This document shows, one piece after another, positions 34,875 through 47,224 of a DNA stretch of 64,000 bases; the first letter of the stretch is position 1; each line of letters starts with the position of its first letter. This DNA comes from Phytophthora colocasiae. Lineage: Eukaryota > Oomycota > Peronosporomycetes > Peronosporales > Peronosporaceae. The notes under the pieces are model-generated. The model ran no database searches and was not told the origin of the DNA. It saw only the letters and a program-made list of their open reading frames with translations. Where the stretch lies: contig JAGKQI010000061.1 in NCBI GenBank assembly GCA_018806915.1, positions 310,001-374,000 on the forward strand, written 5' to 3'. The translations under genes were made by a program, and so were the position numbers.

Positions 34875-36046
34875 GATGCTCAGTTTGGAGAAAGTTCCGC
34901 ACTGACGAATTATGACCAGGAGGGGCGGTTGACACGTTGCTAATTACGATTTTCCGAGTGGATATGGACGTTACGCTGTGATGTGATTGGATGTACACTG
35001 GATTATGGGAGAAAGGGAGATGTGGGACGAGGTTATGTCCCGTGCGACAATGATGGATCTGTGGAAGAAATATATATATTAACCTTCACCTGTACTGCAA
35101 AGGGGCCCAAGAGATCAGAAGTGTTCCTCGGAAAAGTGCACAAACTCCGAGAGACAACAACACTCAGTCTGATCGCCGGACTTTCCCCGACGATGAGTGC
35201 CTAAAGGTTGGCAGAAAGTCTCTCAGACGAACGTATCTCTGAGAGACCTCATCCCGTTGCCGTCCTGTGTGACGATGATGGTTCAAGGAATATAATTTTA
35301 CCCACAAGATGCCAAGTATCGCGCACCGGACGTAGCGCACCCCGCGCATATCCCAACTGGACTTCGTGCGTTGCAGTATACGTGCTCCGCACCCTGAAAA
35401 TACTCATGGATTTCTGGTATCACGCATGGAAACTCTGATACCACACCATGAAGTCTGACGTGCATGAGTCCGACGTACATGAAGTCCGACACACCTTTTG
35501 GAGCTTGATGCGCTCCCGGAAGTTCCTGTCGCTGCGCAGGTTGCTGAAGCCGGCACAGGAAACGGTCGTGAAGACTCCGGCTCACGTGGTTGCAAGGTGG
35601 AGATGCCGTACGTTAGCAGACCAGCTCAATGTGATCACATGGACTCACCACCTCCGGTCGTTTAACAAACAAAATGGCTGATGCGCTTGCTAATCAAGCG
35701 ATGTACACCAAACGGAATGTGCAGACGCTCCGACGTGGCTGACACCAACACCGAGTGGTCGCCCTTGCTGGAACACCTCCACCTTGGCCTCGGGCATAAA
35801 ACATATCTCGACTGGAGTCGATTCTCTGGTCGCCGGGGTGTTGTAACACTCGTTACAGAGAGGCAGAGCTGGGCTCTAGGAGCTAGACGACCTGCAGTTA
35901 TGGCCTGCTGCGCCTGACACGTACCAGAACCGACCGCAGTCTCCACGCCGGAAGGGTGAGGACAGAGACTTCGGCTTGTCGTCAGCTCCGAAGGTTCCTC
36001 GCAGGCGTACCGCCGGCCTCCCAACTCAACGGGTGCGCTGGCTGCA

Positions 36047-36444
36047 GTGTTGCATAAGGAGGAGGGCGGATCGAGGAAGCAGGACCGTAACAAATACGCT
36101 CCGCCTCGTGGTGGCGCCCTCACGATCACGGGCATGGCAGCACACACTATTCCCGGTATGAGCGCCGCAGCGGCGCCTAAGAAGCTCAGCAAAAGCGCTC
36201 GTAAAAGAAGGCGACAGAGGTCAAGGCTGTGGTCGAAGCTGCGCTTGTCAAGGCCAACGCTTCCACTCCCACCAAGTCTACGCCACTGCCTGCTCCCGTG
36301 GATCTGACATCGGAGGAGAAGACCAAGAAGGTCAAGGGCTTGATGAGGAAGCTCAGGCAGATCGACGCCATCAAGGCCAAGAAGGAGCCTGGCAACTCGA
36401 GCTCTCTGCGTAATTCTGCAAGAAGGACGCTACAGGCCCTGTAG
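36047..36444 (+). pseudogene. PYM-like relic (unit 6)
   Basis: Open at 36047-36307 and 36229-36444, with the T-S variant of unit 3. Confidence 0.4.
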
Positions 36445-36553
36445 TACAGGGCGTTGAGCTGCTTAAAGGAAATAGAGAGATACATAAAAACACTTTTTTG
36501 CTGTGCTGGAGGCTCGAACTGCGCCAAGCACGGCGTTTGGCGAGAGCATCGGC

Positions 36554-36866
36554 TTATTTGCGCATCTTCTTCCCGCTCTTGAGCTCAATGGTACCGTCCT
36601 TCGAGCAGGCGCTAACGCACACACTCAAGAGCAAGCACAGACCCGCAAGCACAAAGTGGCTGACGACGAACGAAGGCTCGTAGATCACGGCCTGCACGTA
36701 GTACACGACGAAGAACAGCACGCGGTAGCGTCCGTTCTGGTACAGCGATAGCACTTCGATCGCGGATGGCCACCTGCCGCAGATCAAACTCAACGGGCCA
36801 CTGGCAAACAAACACCAAAATCTGCGTGATCACACTGTCCTCCAGATCTGCGATGCCACCTTTCAA
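36554..36866 (-). pseudogene. Frame D relic (unit 7)
   Basis: Open stretches 36612-36866 and 36554-36811. Confidence 0.25.
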
Positions 36867-36922
36867 AAAGGTCTAGCGTCGGCTGCCAAGGTCCAAAAGA
36901 ACATCCGTGTTCATTAGATTAT

Positions 36923-37671
36923 TCAACTAAGCTTCTGTACTGCCCTGAACGCTTTTTTCATCTTCTGCATGCTCGTCTCAACTTGCCGCAAAACGTGGGC
37001 CTTGAACGAAATCCTGTCAGCCTGCATCTTCTTGAAGGCGGCCTCTGCGTAGTTAGGGTAGTTGTCGTCAGGGCGGAGGCCCCACCCGTGGTCGTCCACC
37101 TCCAAGTTGGTCCTGAAGTTCATTGCTTTTGCCTTCACCATACAGGCAGATGCAGCTTGCAGAGCATCCTTGATCTGCCGCTCCAGCTCAGCCCCCTCGG
37201 GGTGGCGACGTAGTTTGCTACGCGATCGTCGTAGTTCTTAATCCCGGTGGGCGTGACGGACCCGGGTACTAAATTGTCTGCATTATAGGAGTCGTCAGGC
37301 GCGTCGATTGGGGGGGCGAGGCGAACGACGCCAATGCCTGATTCCACCAACTCCCGCTGAATCTCCTCGACCTCGTCGTTCAGCTCGTCCTGGCGGGCCC
37401 ATTGGTGGTACTTGAGGCGCAGCGAACTCTTCGGCACATTCACGATCCTCGCGATTTGGCTCCACGAGAACCTCTGAAGGTACTTCTTATCGACTTCCTC
37501 CAGCATGTTGTTCGTTTCGTCTTCACTCATCCGACCGGGTCCATGGTTGTACATCAGGTTTTCACGAGCTGTGTGCGCAACCTTCTCTGCTGCAACCCGT
37601 ACGGCCTTCGAACGAGTGCTCTTGGTCTTCGACTTGGGCATTGGAACAGCCTTCGACTTGGGCAGCGGCAC
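36923..37671 (-). pseudogene. Genes B and C joined through a 7-G tract, then broken (unit 7)
   Basis: The only copy where the G-tract (37310-37316) joins B directly to C: the frame reads VVRLAPPIDAPDD. It then frameshifts at the C5/G4 run near 37200 (one G missing), giving a 178-codon product (37135-37671). Unique C substitutions here: SYNADN, IKNYDD, VANYVA. Confidence 0.55.
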
Positions 37672-37680
37672 GTGCGTCGC

Positions 37681-38433
37681 TCAGGCTAGCTTTCTGGAAA
37701 TGAGACCGCTCGCTGTGGCCGTAGAGAAATGCTGGGAAGTGACCATCAGGGACCAGGCGCTTGGACCACCATAAATGTTTGCTATGTGGTTACCCACACG
37801 GAAATCCTCGGCATACGCCGGGACACCATCCAAGAACGGCTGTCCTTCAGGCATTGGCTCGGGATCCACCCAGTTGGAAGGGACGTCAGACTTCTCTTCG
37901 ACCAACGGTTGTTGCCCAGGCCCAAACAGATCGTCCACCTCGGTGGTGGAGAGAATGTGGGGGCCTCTGTGAAGCGAAGGCAAGACGCCAGGAGTCGAAC
38001 CCGCAGTAGCGGAAGCTGTAGATGTGGCGGGCACGCTCGCGTGATCATCGCCGTCAGCTGCATCAACGCCCTGCTTCGGAGCGGCGGACGCGCTCGACTG
38101 TGAGGCTGGGGCGCTAGAGCTGCCTCCAGATGACGCGGCATTACCACTGTCATCACCTCGCGATGCCGTGAATGCCAAAGCGGGCCCAGTGCCCGAGGCG
38201 TTGCCAGTAGTAGAAGCCGATGGAGAGCCCATGGTTGCTGGATCTTCTTCTGACTTGTGTGTCAGAAAGGAAATCGGGATGTGGCCGTTTGTGGGATACG
38301 ACAGTTGGCTATTTCTGAGTCTGATGGAATCAGACTGAGCGACAGGACACCAGAGACTCTGAAATCCCGGAAGTTTTGAGAGCGTCACAGCTACACTATG
38401 TTCACGGGACCTCTGACGTACTGGCCTGGCCAT
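37681..38433 (-). CDS. Gene A, full-length open copy (unit 7)
   Basis: 250 codons, open from the upstream ATG (38433) through the second ATG to the TGA at 37681. One Ala shorter than in unit 10 because units 1-7 lack the 3-base insertion. Confidence 0.45.
   Translation of the reverse strand: MARPVRQRSREHSVAVTLSKLPGFQSLWCPVAQSDSIRLRNSQLSYPTNGHIPISFLTHKSEEDPATMGSPSASTTGNASGTGPALAFTASRGDDSGNAASSGGSSSAPASQSSASAAPKQGVDAADGDDHASVPATSTASATAGSTPGVLPSLHRGPHILSTTEVDDLFGPGQQPLVEEKSDVPSNWVDPEPMPEGQPFLDGVPAYAEDFRVGNHIANIYGGPSAWSLMVTSQHFSTATASGLISRKLA
38318..38336. other. Perfect inverted repeat, 8-bp arms, 3-base loop (reference: unit 7)
   Basis: AGTCTGAT and ATCAGACT around GGA, inside the 5' part of A upstream of its second ATG. 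Could hinder scanning or translation from the upstream start if transcribed. Confidence 0.8.
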
Positions 38434-39006
38434 GATGCTCAGTTTGGAGAAAGTTCCGCACTGACGAATTATGACCAGGAGGGGCGGTTGACACGTTGCT
38501 AATTACGATTTTCCGAGTGGATATGGACGTTACGCTGTGATGTGATTGGATGTACACTGGATTATGGGAGAAAGGGAGATGTGGGACGAGGTTATGTCCC
38601 GTGCGACAATGATGGATCTGTGGAAGAAATATATATATTAACCTTCACCTGTACTGCAAAGGGGCCCAAGAGATCAGAAGTGTTCCTCGGAAAAGTGCAC
38701 AAACTCCGAGAGACAACAACACTCAGTCTGATCGCCGGACTTTCCCCGACGATGAGTGCCTAAAGGTTGGCAGAAAGTCTCTCAGACGAACGTATCTCTG
38801 AGAGACCTCATCCCGTTGCCGTCCTGTGTGACGATGATGGTTCAAGGAATATAATTTTACCCACAAGATGCCAAGTATCGCGCACCGGACGTAGCGCACC
38901 CCGCGCATATCCCAACTGGACTTCGTGCGTTGCAGTATACGTGCTCCGCACCCTGAAAATACTCATGGATTTCTGGTATCACGCATGGAAACTCTGATAC
39001 CACACC
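38434..39006. other. Non-coding part of the unit (reference: unit 7)
   Basis: Stretch between the A start and the RNase H relic, present in every unit. No supported gene: the frames seen here lack ATG starts and protein-like composition. It holds ATATATATTAA at ~38630-38640 and a perfect 10-bp-arm hairpin at 38777-38806. In other units the same stretch begins ~570 bp before the RNase H relic. Confidence 0.6.
38777..38806. other. Perfect inverted repeat, 10-bp arms (reference: unit 7)
   Basis: Arms GTCTCTCAGA and TCTGAGAGAC with a 10-base loop. Present in all twelve copies except unit 5, where one added C disturbs the arm (near 31670). Confidence 0.85.
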
Positions 39007-39301
39007 ATGAAGTCTGACGTGCATGAGTCCGACGTACATGAAGTCCGACACACCTTTTGGAGCTTGATGCGCTCCCGGAAGTTCCTGTCGCTGCGCAGGT
39101 TGCTGAAGCCGGCACAGGAAACGGTCGTGAAGACTCCGGCTCACGTGGTTGCAAGGTGGAGATGCCGTACGTTAGCAGACCAGCTCAATGTGATCACATG
39201 GACTCACCACCTCCGGTCGTTTAACAAACAAAATGGCTGATGCGCTTGCTAATCAAGCGATGTACACCAAACGGAATGTGCAGACGCTCCGACGTGGCTG
39301 A
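39007..39301 (+). pseudogene. RNase H C-terminal relic (unit 7)
   Basis: Reads ARWRCRTLADQLNVITWTHHLRSFNK and, after one extra A near 39230, MADALANQAMYTKRNVQ. This resembles the C-terminus of RNase H domains of oomycete retrotransposons, which end with an H-H-x-R-x-x-N-x-x-A-D-x-L-A-N-x-A-M-D motif. No RT or other pol domain accompanies it, so it is an isolated fragment. The chromovirus insertion site of units 1 and 4 lies inside this relic. Confidence 0.45.
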
Positions 39302-39605
39302 CACCAACACCGAGTGGTCGCCCTTGCTGGAACACCTCCACCTTGGCCTCGGGCATAAAACATATCTCGACTGGAGTCGATTCTCTGGTCGCCGGGGTGT
39401 TGTAACACTCGTTACAGAGAGGCAGAGCTGGGCTCTAGGAGCTAGACGACCTGCAGTTATGGCCTGCTGCGCCTGACGCGTACCAGAACCGACCGCAGTC
39501 TCCACGCCGGAAGGGCGAGGACAGAGACTTCGGCTTGTCGTCAGCTCCGAAGGTTCCTCGCAGGCGTACCGCCGGCCTCCCAACTCAACGGGTGCGCTGG
39601 CTGCA

Positions 39606-40003
39606 GTGTTGCATAAGGAGGAGGGCGGATCGAGGAAGCAGGACCGTAACAAATACGCTCCGCCTCGTGGTGGCGCCCTCACGATCACGGGCATGGCAGC
39701 ACACACTATTCCCGGTATGAGCGCCGCAGCGGCGCCTAAGAAGCTCAGCAAAAGCGCTCGTAAAAGAAGGCGACAGAGGTCAAGGCTGTGGTCGAAGCTG
39801 CGCTTGTCAAGGCCAACGCTTCCACTCCCACCAAGTCTACGCCACTGCCTGCTCCCGTGGATCTGACTCCGGAGGAGAAGACCAAGAAGGTCAAGGGCTT
39901 GATGAGGAAGCTCAGGCAGATCGACGCCATCAAGGCCAAGAAGGAGCCTGGCAACTCGAGCTCTCTGCGTAATTCTGCAAGAAGGACGCTACAGGCCCTG
40001 TAG
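39606..40003 (+). pseudogene. PYM-like relic (unit 7)
   Basis: Open at 39606-39866 and 39788-40003 in two frames; see the unit 11 copy for domain evidence. Confidence 0.4.
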
Positions 40004-40011
40004 TACAGGGC
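39995..40011. other. Perfect hairpin over the PYM-relic stop codon (reference: unit 7)
   Basis: Arms GCCCTGT and ACAGGGC with a 3-base loop, overlapping the TAG at 40001-40003. Present in most units; broken in unit 2. Confidence 0.8.
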
Positions 40012-40112
40012 GTTGAGCTGCTTAAAGGAAATAGAGAGATACATAAAAACACTTTTTTGCTGTGCTGGAGGCTCGAACTGCGCCAAGCACGGCGTTTGGC
40101 GAGAGCATCGGC

Positions 40113-40425
40113 TTATTTGCGCATCTTCTTCCCGCTCTTGAGCTCAATGGTACCGTCCTTCGAGCAGGCGCTAACGCACACACTCAAGAGCAAGCACAGA
40201 CCCGCAAGCACAAAGTGGCTGACGACGAACGAAGGCTCGTAGATCACGGCCTGCACGTAGTACACGACGAAGAACAGCACGCGGTAGCGTCCGTTCTGGT
40301 ACAGCGATAGCACTTCGATCGCGGATGGCCACCTGCCGCAGATCAAACTCAACGGGCCACTGGCAAACAAACACCAAAATCTGCGTGATCACACTGTCCT
40401 CCAGATCTGCGATGCCACCTTTCAA
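40113..40425 (-). pseudogene. Frame D relic (unit 8)
   Basis: Open stretches 40171-40425 and 40113-40370. Confidence 0.25.
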
Positions 40426-40481
40426 AAAGGTCTAGCGTCGGCTGCCAAGGTCCAAAAGAACATCCGTGTTCATTAGATTAT

Positions 40482-41228
40482 TCAACTAAGCTTCTGTACT
40501 GCCCTGAACGCTTTTTTCATCTTCTGCATGCTCGTCTCAACTTGCCGCAAAACGTGGGCCTTGAACGAAATCCTGTCAGCCTGCATCTTCTTGAAGGCGG
40601 CCTCTGCGTAGTTAGGGTAGTTGTCGTCAGGGCGGAGGCCCCACCCGTGGTCGTCCACCTCCAAGTTGGTCCTGAAGTTCATTGCTTTTGCCTTCACCAT
40701 ACAGGCAGATGCAGCTTGCAGAGCATCCTTGATCTGCCGCTCCAGCTAAGCCCCTCGGGGTGGCGACGTACTGTGCTACGCGATCGTCGTAGTCATTAAT
40801 CCAGGTGGGCGTGACGGACCCGGGTACTAAAGTGTCTGCATTTTCGGCGTCGTCAGGCGCGTCGATTGGGGGGCGAGGCGAACGACGCCAATGCCTGATT
40901 CCACCAACTCCCGCTGAATCTCCTCGACCTCGTCGTTCAGCTCGTCCTGGCGGGCCCATTGGTGGTACTTGAGGCGCAGCGAACTCTTCGGCACATTCAC
41001 GATCCTCGCGATTTGGCTCCACGAGAACCTCTGAAGGTACTTCTTATCGACTTCCTCCAGCATGTTGTTCGTTTCGTCTTCACTCATCCGACCGGGTCCA
41101 TGGTTGTACATCAGGTTTTCACGAGCTGTGTGCGCAACCTTCTCTGCTGCAACCCGTACGGCCTTCGAACGAGTGCTCTTGGTCTTCGACTTGGGCATTG
41201 GAACAGCCTTCGACTTGGGCAGCGGCAC
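40482..41228 (-). pseudogene. Genes B and C, split by a 6-G tract (unit 8)
   Basis: B runs into the third frame (133 codons, 40827-41228, ending TPKMQTL). C is cut by a stop (CAGCTAAGCC near 40747) and the C4/G4 run, leaving 40482-40700 open. Confidence 0.55.
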
Positions 41229-41237
41229 GTGCGTCGC

Positions 41238-41992
41238 TCAGGCTAGCTTTCTGGAAATGAGACCGCTCGCTGTGGCCGTAGAGAAATGCTGGGAAGTGAC
41301 CATCAGGGACCAGGCGCTTGGACCACCATAAATGTTTGCTATGTGGTTACCCACACGGAAATCCTCGGCATACGCCGGGACACCAACCAAGAACGGCTGT
41401 CCTTCAGGCATTGGCTCGGGATCCACCCAGTTGGAAGGGACGTCAGACTTCTCTTCGACCAACGGTTGTTGCCCAGGCCCAAACAGATCGTCCACCTCGG
41501 TGGTGGAGAGAATGTGGGGGCCTCTGTGAAGCGAAGGCAAGACGCCAGAGTCGAACCCGCAGTAGCGGAAGCTGTAGATGTGGCGGGCACGCTCGCGTGA
41601 TCATCGCCGTCAGCTGCATCAACGCCCTGCTTCGGAGCGGCGGACGCGCTCGACTGTGAGGCGGCTGGGGCGCTAGAGCTGCCTCCAGATGACGCGGCAT
41701 TACCACTGTCATCACCTCGCGATGCCGTGAATGCCAAAGCGGGCCCAGTGCCAGAGGCGTTGCCAGTAGTAGAAGCCGATGGAGAGCCCATGGTTGCTGG
41801 ATCTTCTTCTGACTTGTGTGTCAGAAAGGAAATCGGGATGTGGCCGTTTGTGGGATACGACAGTTGGCTATTTCTGAGTCTGATGGAATCAGACTGAGCG
41901 ACAGGACACCAGAGACTCTGAAATCCCGGAAGTTTTGAGAGCGTCACAGCTACACTATGTTCACGGGACCTCTGACGTACTGGCCTGGCCAT
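41238..41992 (-). pseudogene. Gene A, frameshifted near its middle (unit 8)
   Basis: One G lost near 41549 (GCCAGAGTCG). N-terminal 217-codon frame at 41339-41992; C-terminal 100 codons at 41238-41540. Confidence 0.5.
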
Positions 41993-43162
41993 GATGCTCA
42001 GTTTGGAGAAAGTTCCGCACTGACGAATTATGACCAGGAGGGGCGGTTGACACGTTGCTAATTACGATTTTCCGAGTGGATATGGACGTTACGCTGTGAT
42101 GTGATTGGATGTACACTGGATTATGGGAGAAAGGGAGATGTGGGACGAGGTTATGTCCCGTGCGACAATGATGGATCTGTGGAAGAAATATATATATTAA
42201 CCTTCACCTGTACTGCAAAGGGGCCCAAGAGATCAAGTGTTCCTCGGAAAAGTGCACAAACTCCGAGAGACAACAACACTCAGTCTGATCGCCGGACTTT
42301 CCCCGACGATGAGTGCCTAAAGGTTGGCAGAAAGTCTCTCAGACGAACGTATCTCTGAGAGACCTCATCCCGTTGCCGTCCTGTGTGACGATGATGGTTC
42401 AAGGAATATAATTTTACCCACAAGATGCCAAGTATCGCGCACCGGACGTAGCGCACCCCGCGCATATCCCAACTGGACTTCGTGCGTTGCAGTATACGTG
42501 CTCCGCACCCTGAAAATACTCATGGATTTCTGGTATCACGCATGGAAACTCTGATACCACACCATGAAGTCTGACGTGCATGAGTCCGACGTACATGAAG
42601 TCCGACACACCTTTTGGAGCTTGATGCGCTCCCGGAAGTTCCTGTCGCTGCGCAGGTTGCTGAAGCCGGCACAGGAAACGGTCGTGAAGACTCCGGCTCA
42701 CGTGGTTGCAAGGTGGAGATGCCGTACGTTAGCAGACCAGCTCAATGTGATCACATGGACTCACCACCTCCGGTCGTTTAACAAACAAAATGGCTGATGC
42801 GCTTGCTAATCAAGCGATGTACACCAAACGGAATGTGCAGACGCTCCGACGTGGCTGACACCAACACCGAGTGGTCGCCCTTGCTGGAACACCTCCACCT
42901 TGGCCTCGGGCATAAAACATATCTCGACTGGAGTCGATTCTCTGGTCGCCGGGGTGTTGTAACACTCGTTACAGAGAGGCAGAGCTGGGCTCTAGGAGCT
43001 AGACGACCTGCAGTTATGGCCTGCTGCGCCTGACGCGTACCAGAACCGACCGCAGTCTCCACGCCGGAAGGGCGAGGACAGAGACTTCGGCTTGTCGTCA
43101 GCTCCGAAGGTTCCTCGCAGGCGTACCGCCGGCCTCCCAACTCAACGGGTGCGCTGGCTGCA

Positions 43163-43560
43163 GTGTTGCATAAGGAGGAGGGCGGATCGAGGAAGCAGGA
43201 CCGTAACAAATACGCTCCGCCTCGTGGTGGCGCCCTCACGATCACGGGCATGGCAGCACACACTATTCGGTATGAGCGCCGCAGCGGCGCCTAAGAAGCT
43301 CAGCAAAAGCGCTCGTAAAAGAAGGCGACAGAGGTCAAGGCTGTGGTCGAAGCTGCGCTTGTCAAGGCCAACGCTTCCACTCCCACCAAGTCTACGCCAC
43401 TGCCTGCTCCCGTGGATCTGACTCCGGAGGAGAAGACCAAGAAGGTCAAGGGCTTGATGAGGAAGCTCAGGCAGATCGACGCCATCAAGGCCAAGAAGGA
43501 GCCTGGCAACGCTCGAGCTCTCTGCGTAATTCTGCAAGAAGGACGCTACAGGCCCTGTAG
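43163..43560 (+). pseudogene. PYM-like relic (unit 8)
   Basis: Missing CC near 43269 (as in unit 3) and an added GC near 43510 (GCAACGCTCGAG) change the frame twice. Confidence 0.4.
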
Positions 43561-43669
43561 TACAGGGCGTTGAGCTGCTTAAAGGAAATAGAGAGATACA
43601 TAAAAACACTTTTTTGCTGTGCTGGAGGCTCGAACTGCGCCAAGCACGGCGTTTGGCGAGAGCATCGGC

Positions 43670-43982
43670 TTATTTGCGCATCTTCTTCCCGCTCTTGAGC
43701 TCAATGGTACCGTCCTTCGAGCAGGCGCTAACGCACACACTCAAGAGCAAGCACAGACCCGCAAGCACAAAGTGGCTGACGACGAACGAAGGCTCGTAGA
43801 TCACGGCCTGCACGTAGTACACGACGAAGAACAACACGCGGTAGCGTCCGTTCTGGTACAGCGATAGCACTTCGATCGCGGATGGCCACCTGCCGCAGAT
43901 CAAACTCAACGGGCCACTGGCAAACAAACACCAAAATCTGCGTGATCACACTGTCCTCCAGATCTGCGATGCCACCTTTCAA
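43670..43982 (-). pseudogene. Frame D relic (unit 9)
   Basis: Open stretches 43728-43982 and 43670-43927. Three A bases are missing just upstream (TTTCAAGGTC). Confidence 0.25.
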
Positions 43983-44035
43983 GGTCTAGCGTCGGCTGCC
44001 AAGGTCCAAAAGAACATCCGTGTTCATTAGATTAT

Positions 44036-44789
44036 TCAACTAAGCTTCTGTACTGCCCTGAACGCTTTTTTCATCTTCTGCATGCTCGTCTCAACTTGCC
44101 GCAAAACGTGGGCCTTGAACGAAATCCTGTCAGCCTGCATCTTCTTGAAGGCGGCCTCTGCGTAGTTAGGGTAGTTGTCGTCAGGGCGGAGGCCCCACCC
44201 GTGGTCGTCCACCTCCAAGTTGGTCCTGAAGTTCATTGCTTTTGCCTTCACCATACAGGCAGATGCAGCTTGCAGAGCATCCTTGATCTGCCGCTCCAGC
44301 TCAGCCCCCTCGGGGGTGGCGACGTACTGTGCTACGCGATCGTCGTAGTCATTAATCCAGGTGGGCGTGACGGACCCGGGTACTAAAGTGTCTGCATTTT
44401 CGGCGTCGTCAGGCGCGTCGATTGGGGGGGGGGGCGAGGCGAACGACGCCAATGCCTGATTCCACCAACTCCCGCTGAATCTCCTCGACCTCGTCGTTCA
44501 GCTCGTCCTGGCGGGCCCATTGGTGGTACTTGAGGCGCAGCGAACTCTTCGGCACATTCACGATCCTCGCGATTTGGCTCCACGAGAACCTCTGAAGGTA
44601 CTTCTTATCGACTTCCTCCAGCATGTTGTTCGTTTCGTCTTCACTCATCCGACCGGGTCCATGGTTGTACATCAGGTTTTCACGAGCTGTGTGCGCAACC
44701 TTCTCTGCTGCAACCCGTACGGCCTTCGAACGAGTGCTCTTGGTCTTCGACTTGGGCATTGGAACAGCCTTCGACTTGGGCAGCGGCAC
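44036..44789 (-). pseudogene. Genes B and C, split at the G-tract (unit 9)
   Basis: B open at 44409-44789, C open at 44036-44452; 11-G tract. Confidence 0.55.
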
Positions 44790-44798
44790 GTGCGTCGC

Positions 44799-45550
44799 TC
44801 AGGCTAGCTTTCTGGAAATGAGACCGCTCGCTGTGGCCGTAGAGAAATGCTGGAAGTGACCATCAGGACCAGGCGCTTGGACCACCATAAATGTTTGCTA
44901 TGTGGTTACCCACACGGAAATCCTCGGCATACGCCGGGACACCAACCAAGAACGGCTGTCCTTCAGGCATTGGCTCGATCCACCCAGTTGGAAGGGACGT
45001 CAGACTTCTCTTCGACCAACGGTTGTTGCCCAGGCCCAAACAGATCGTCCACCTCGGTGGTGGAGAGAATGTGGGGGCCTCTGTGAAGCGAAGGCAAGAC
45101 GCCAGGAGTCGAACCCGCAGTAGCGGAAGCTGTAGATGTGGCGGGCACGCTCGCGTGATCATCGCCGTCAGCTGCATCAACGCCCTGCTTCGGAGCGGCG
45201 GACGCGCTCGACTGTGAGGCGGCTGGGGCGCTAGAGCTGCCTCCAGATGACGCGGCATTACCACTGTCATCACCTCGCGATGCCGTGAATGCCAAAGCGG
45301 GCCCAGTGCCAGAGGCGTTGCCAGTAGTAGAAGCCGATGGAGAGCCCATGGTTGCTGGATCTTCTTCTGACTTGTGTGTCAGAAAGGAAATCGGGATGTG
45401 GCCGTTTGTGGGATACGACAGTTGGCTATTTCTGAGTCTGATGGAATCAGACTGAGCGACAGGACACCAGAGACTCTGAAATCCCGGAAGTTTTGAGAGC
45501 GTCACAGCTACACTATGTTCACGGGACCTCTGACGTACTGGCCTGGCCAT
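44799..45550 (-). pseudogene. Gene A, broken copy (unit 9)
   Basis: N-terminal 190 codons open from 45550. C-terminal part broken by missing GG near 44978, one G near 44867 and two near 44852. Confidence 0.5.
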
Positions 45551-46724
45551 GATGCTCAGTTTGGAGAAAGTTCCGCACTGACGAATTATGACCAGGAGGG
45601 GCGGTTGACACGTTGCTAATTACGATTTTCCGAGTGGATATGGACGTTACGCTGTGATGTGATTGGATGTACACTGGATTATGGGAGAAAGGGAGATGTG
45701 GGACGAGGTTATGTCCCGTGCGACAATGATGGATCTGTGGAAGAAATATATATATTAACCTTCACCTGTACTCGCAAAGGGGCCCAAGAGATCAGAAGTG
45801 TTCCTCGGAAAAGTGCACAAACTCCGAGAGACAACAACACTCAGTCTGATCGCCGGACTTTCCCGACGATGAGTGCCTAAAGGTTGGCAGAAAGTCTCTC
45901 AGACGAACGTATCTCTGAGAGACCTCATCCCGTTGCCGTCCTGTGTGACGATGATGGTTCAAGGAATATAATTTTACCCACAAGATGCCAAGTATCGCGC
46001 ACCGGACGTAGCGCACCCCGCGCATATCCCAACTGGACTTCGTGCGTTGCAGTATACGTGCTCCGCACCCTGAAAATACTCATGGATTTCTGGTATCACG
46101 CATGGAAACTCTGATACCACACCATGAAGTCTGACGTGCATGAGTCCGACGTACATGAAGTCCGACACACCTTTTGGAGCTTGATGCGCTCCCGGAAGTT
46201 CCTGTCGCTGCGCAGGTTGCTGAAGCCGGCACAGGAAACGGTCGTGAAGACTCCGGCTCACGTGGTTGCAAGGTGGAGATGCCGTACGTTAGCAGACCAG
46301 CTCAATGTGATCACATGGACTCACCACCTCCGGTCGTTTAACAAACAAAATGGCTGATGCGCTTGCTAATCAAGCGATGTACACCAAACGGAATGTGCAG
46401 ACGCTCCGACGTGGCTGACACCAACACCGAGTGGTCGCCCTTGCTGGAACACCTCCACCTTGGCCTCGGGCATAAAACATATCTCGACTGGAGTCGATTC
46501 TCTGGTCGCCGGGGTGTTGTAAACACTCGTTACAGAGAGGCAGAGCTGGGCTCTAGGAGCTAGACGACCTGCAGTTATGGCCTGCTGCGCCTGACGCGTA
46601 CCAGAACCGACCGCAGTCTCCACGCCGGAAGAGGCGAGGACAGAGACTTCGGCTTGTCGTCAGCTCCGAAGGTTCCTCGCAGGCGTACCGCCGGCCTCCC
46701 AACTCAACGGGTGCGCTGGCTGCA

Positions 46725-47118
46725 GTGTTGCATAAGGAGGAGGGCGGATCGAGGAAGCAGGACCGTAACAAATACGCTCCGCCTCGTGGTGGCGCCCTCA
46801 CGATCACGGGCATGGCAGCACACACTATTCCCGGTATGAGCGCCGCAGCGCGCCGAAGCTCAGCAAAAGCGCTCGTAAAAGAAGGCGACAGAGGTCAAGG
46901 CTGTGGTCGAAGCTGCGCTTGTCAAGGCCAACGCTTCCACTCCCACCAAGTCTACGCCACTGCCTGCTCCCGTGGATCTGACTCCGGAGAGAAGACCAAG
47001 AAGGTCAAGGGCTTGATGAGGAAGCTCAGGCAGATCGACGCCATCAAGGCCAAGAAGGAGCCTGGCAACTCGAGCTCTCTGCGTAATTCTGCAAGAAGGA
47101 CGCTACAGGCCCCTGTAG
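46725..47118 (+). pseudogene. PYM-like relic (unit 9)
   Basis: Indels near 46850 and 46989 give a 144-codon frame that mixes wrong-frame sequence with the correct C-terminus (GEKTKKVKGLMRKLRQ) and runs past the usual stop because of an added C near 47111. Confidence 0.4.
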
Positions 47119-47224
47119 TACAGGGCGTTGAGCTGCTTAAAGGAAATAGAGATACATAAAAACACTTTTTGCTGTGCTGGAGGCTCGAACTGCGCCAAGC
47201 ACGGCGTTTGGCGAGAGCATCGGC

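Larger units (their letters stand above)
32958..36510. repeat. Array copy 6
   Basis: 3,553 bp. G-tract of 5 G. RNase H relic at 35448-35742. Shares the GACATCGG variant with copy 3, the third copy counted from the other element-bearing unit. Confidence 0.95.
36511..40069. repeat. Array copy 7
   Basis: 3,559 bp. First of five copies (7-11) with GTCGGCTGCC where copies 1-6 and 12 have GTCGACTGCC (near 36880). G-tract of 7 G at 37310-37316, the only length that joins frames B and C. Several substitutions around 37210-37290 are unique to this copy. Confidence 0.95.
40070..43626. repeat. Array copy 8
   Basis: 3,557 bp. G-tract of 6 G, sending B into the third frame. RNase H relic at 42564-42858. 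First of the copies (8-12) with a 3-base in-frame insertion in A (GAGGCGGCTGGGG near 41659), which adds one Ala. Confidence 0.95.
43627..47181. repeat. Array copy 9
   Basis: 3,555 bp. G-tract of 11 G. RNase H relic at 46124-46418. Carries many private small indels: loss of AAA near 43982, an added A near 46522, an added C near 45773. Confidence 0.95.
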
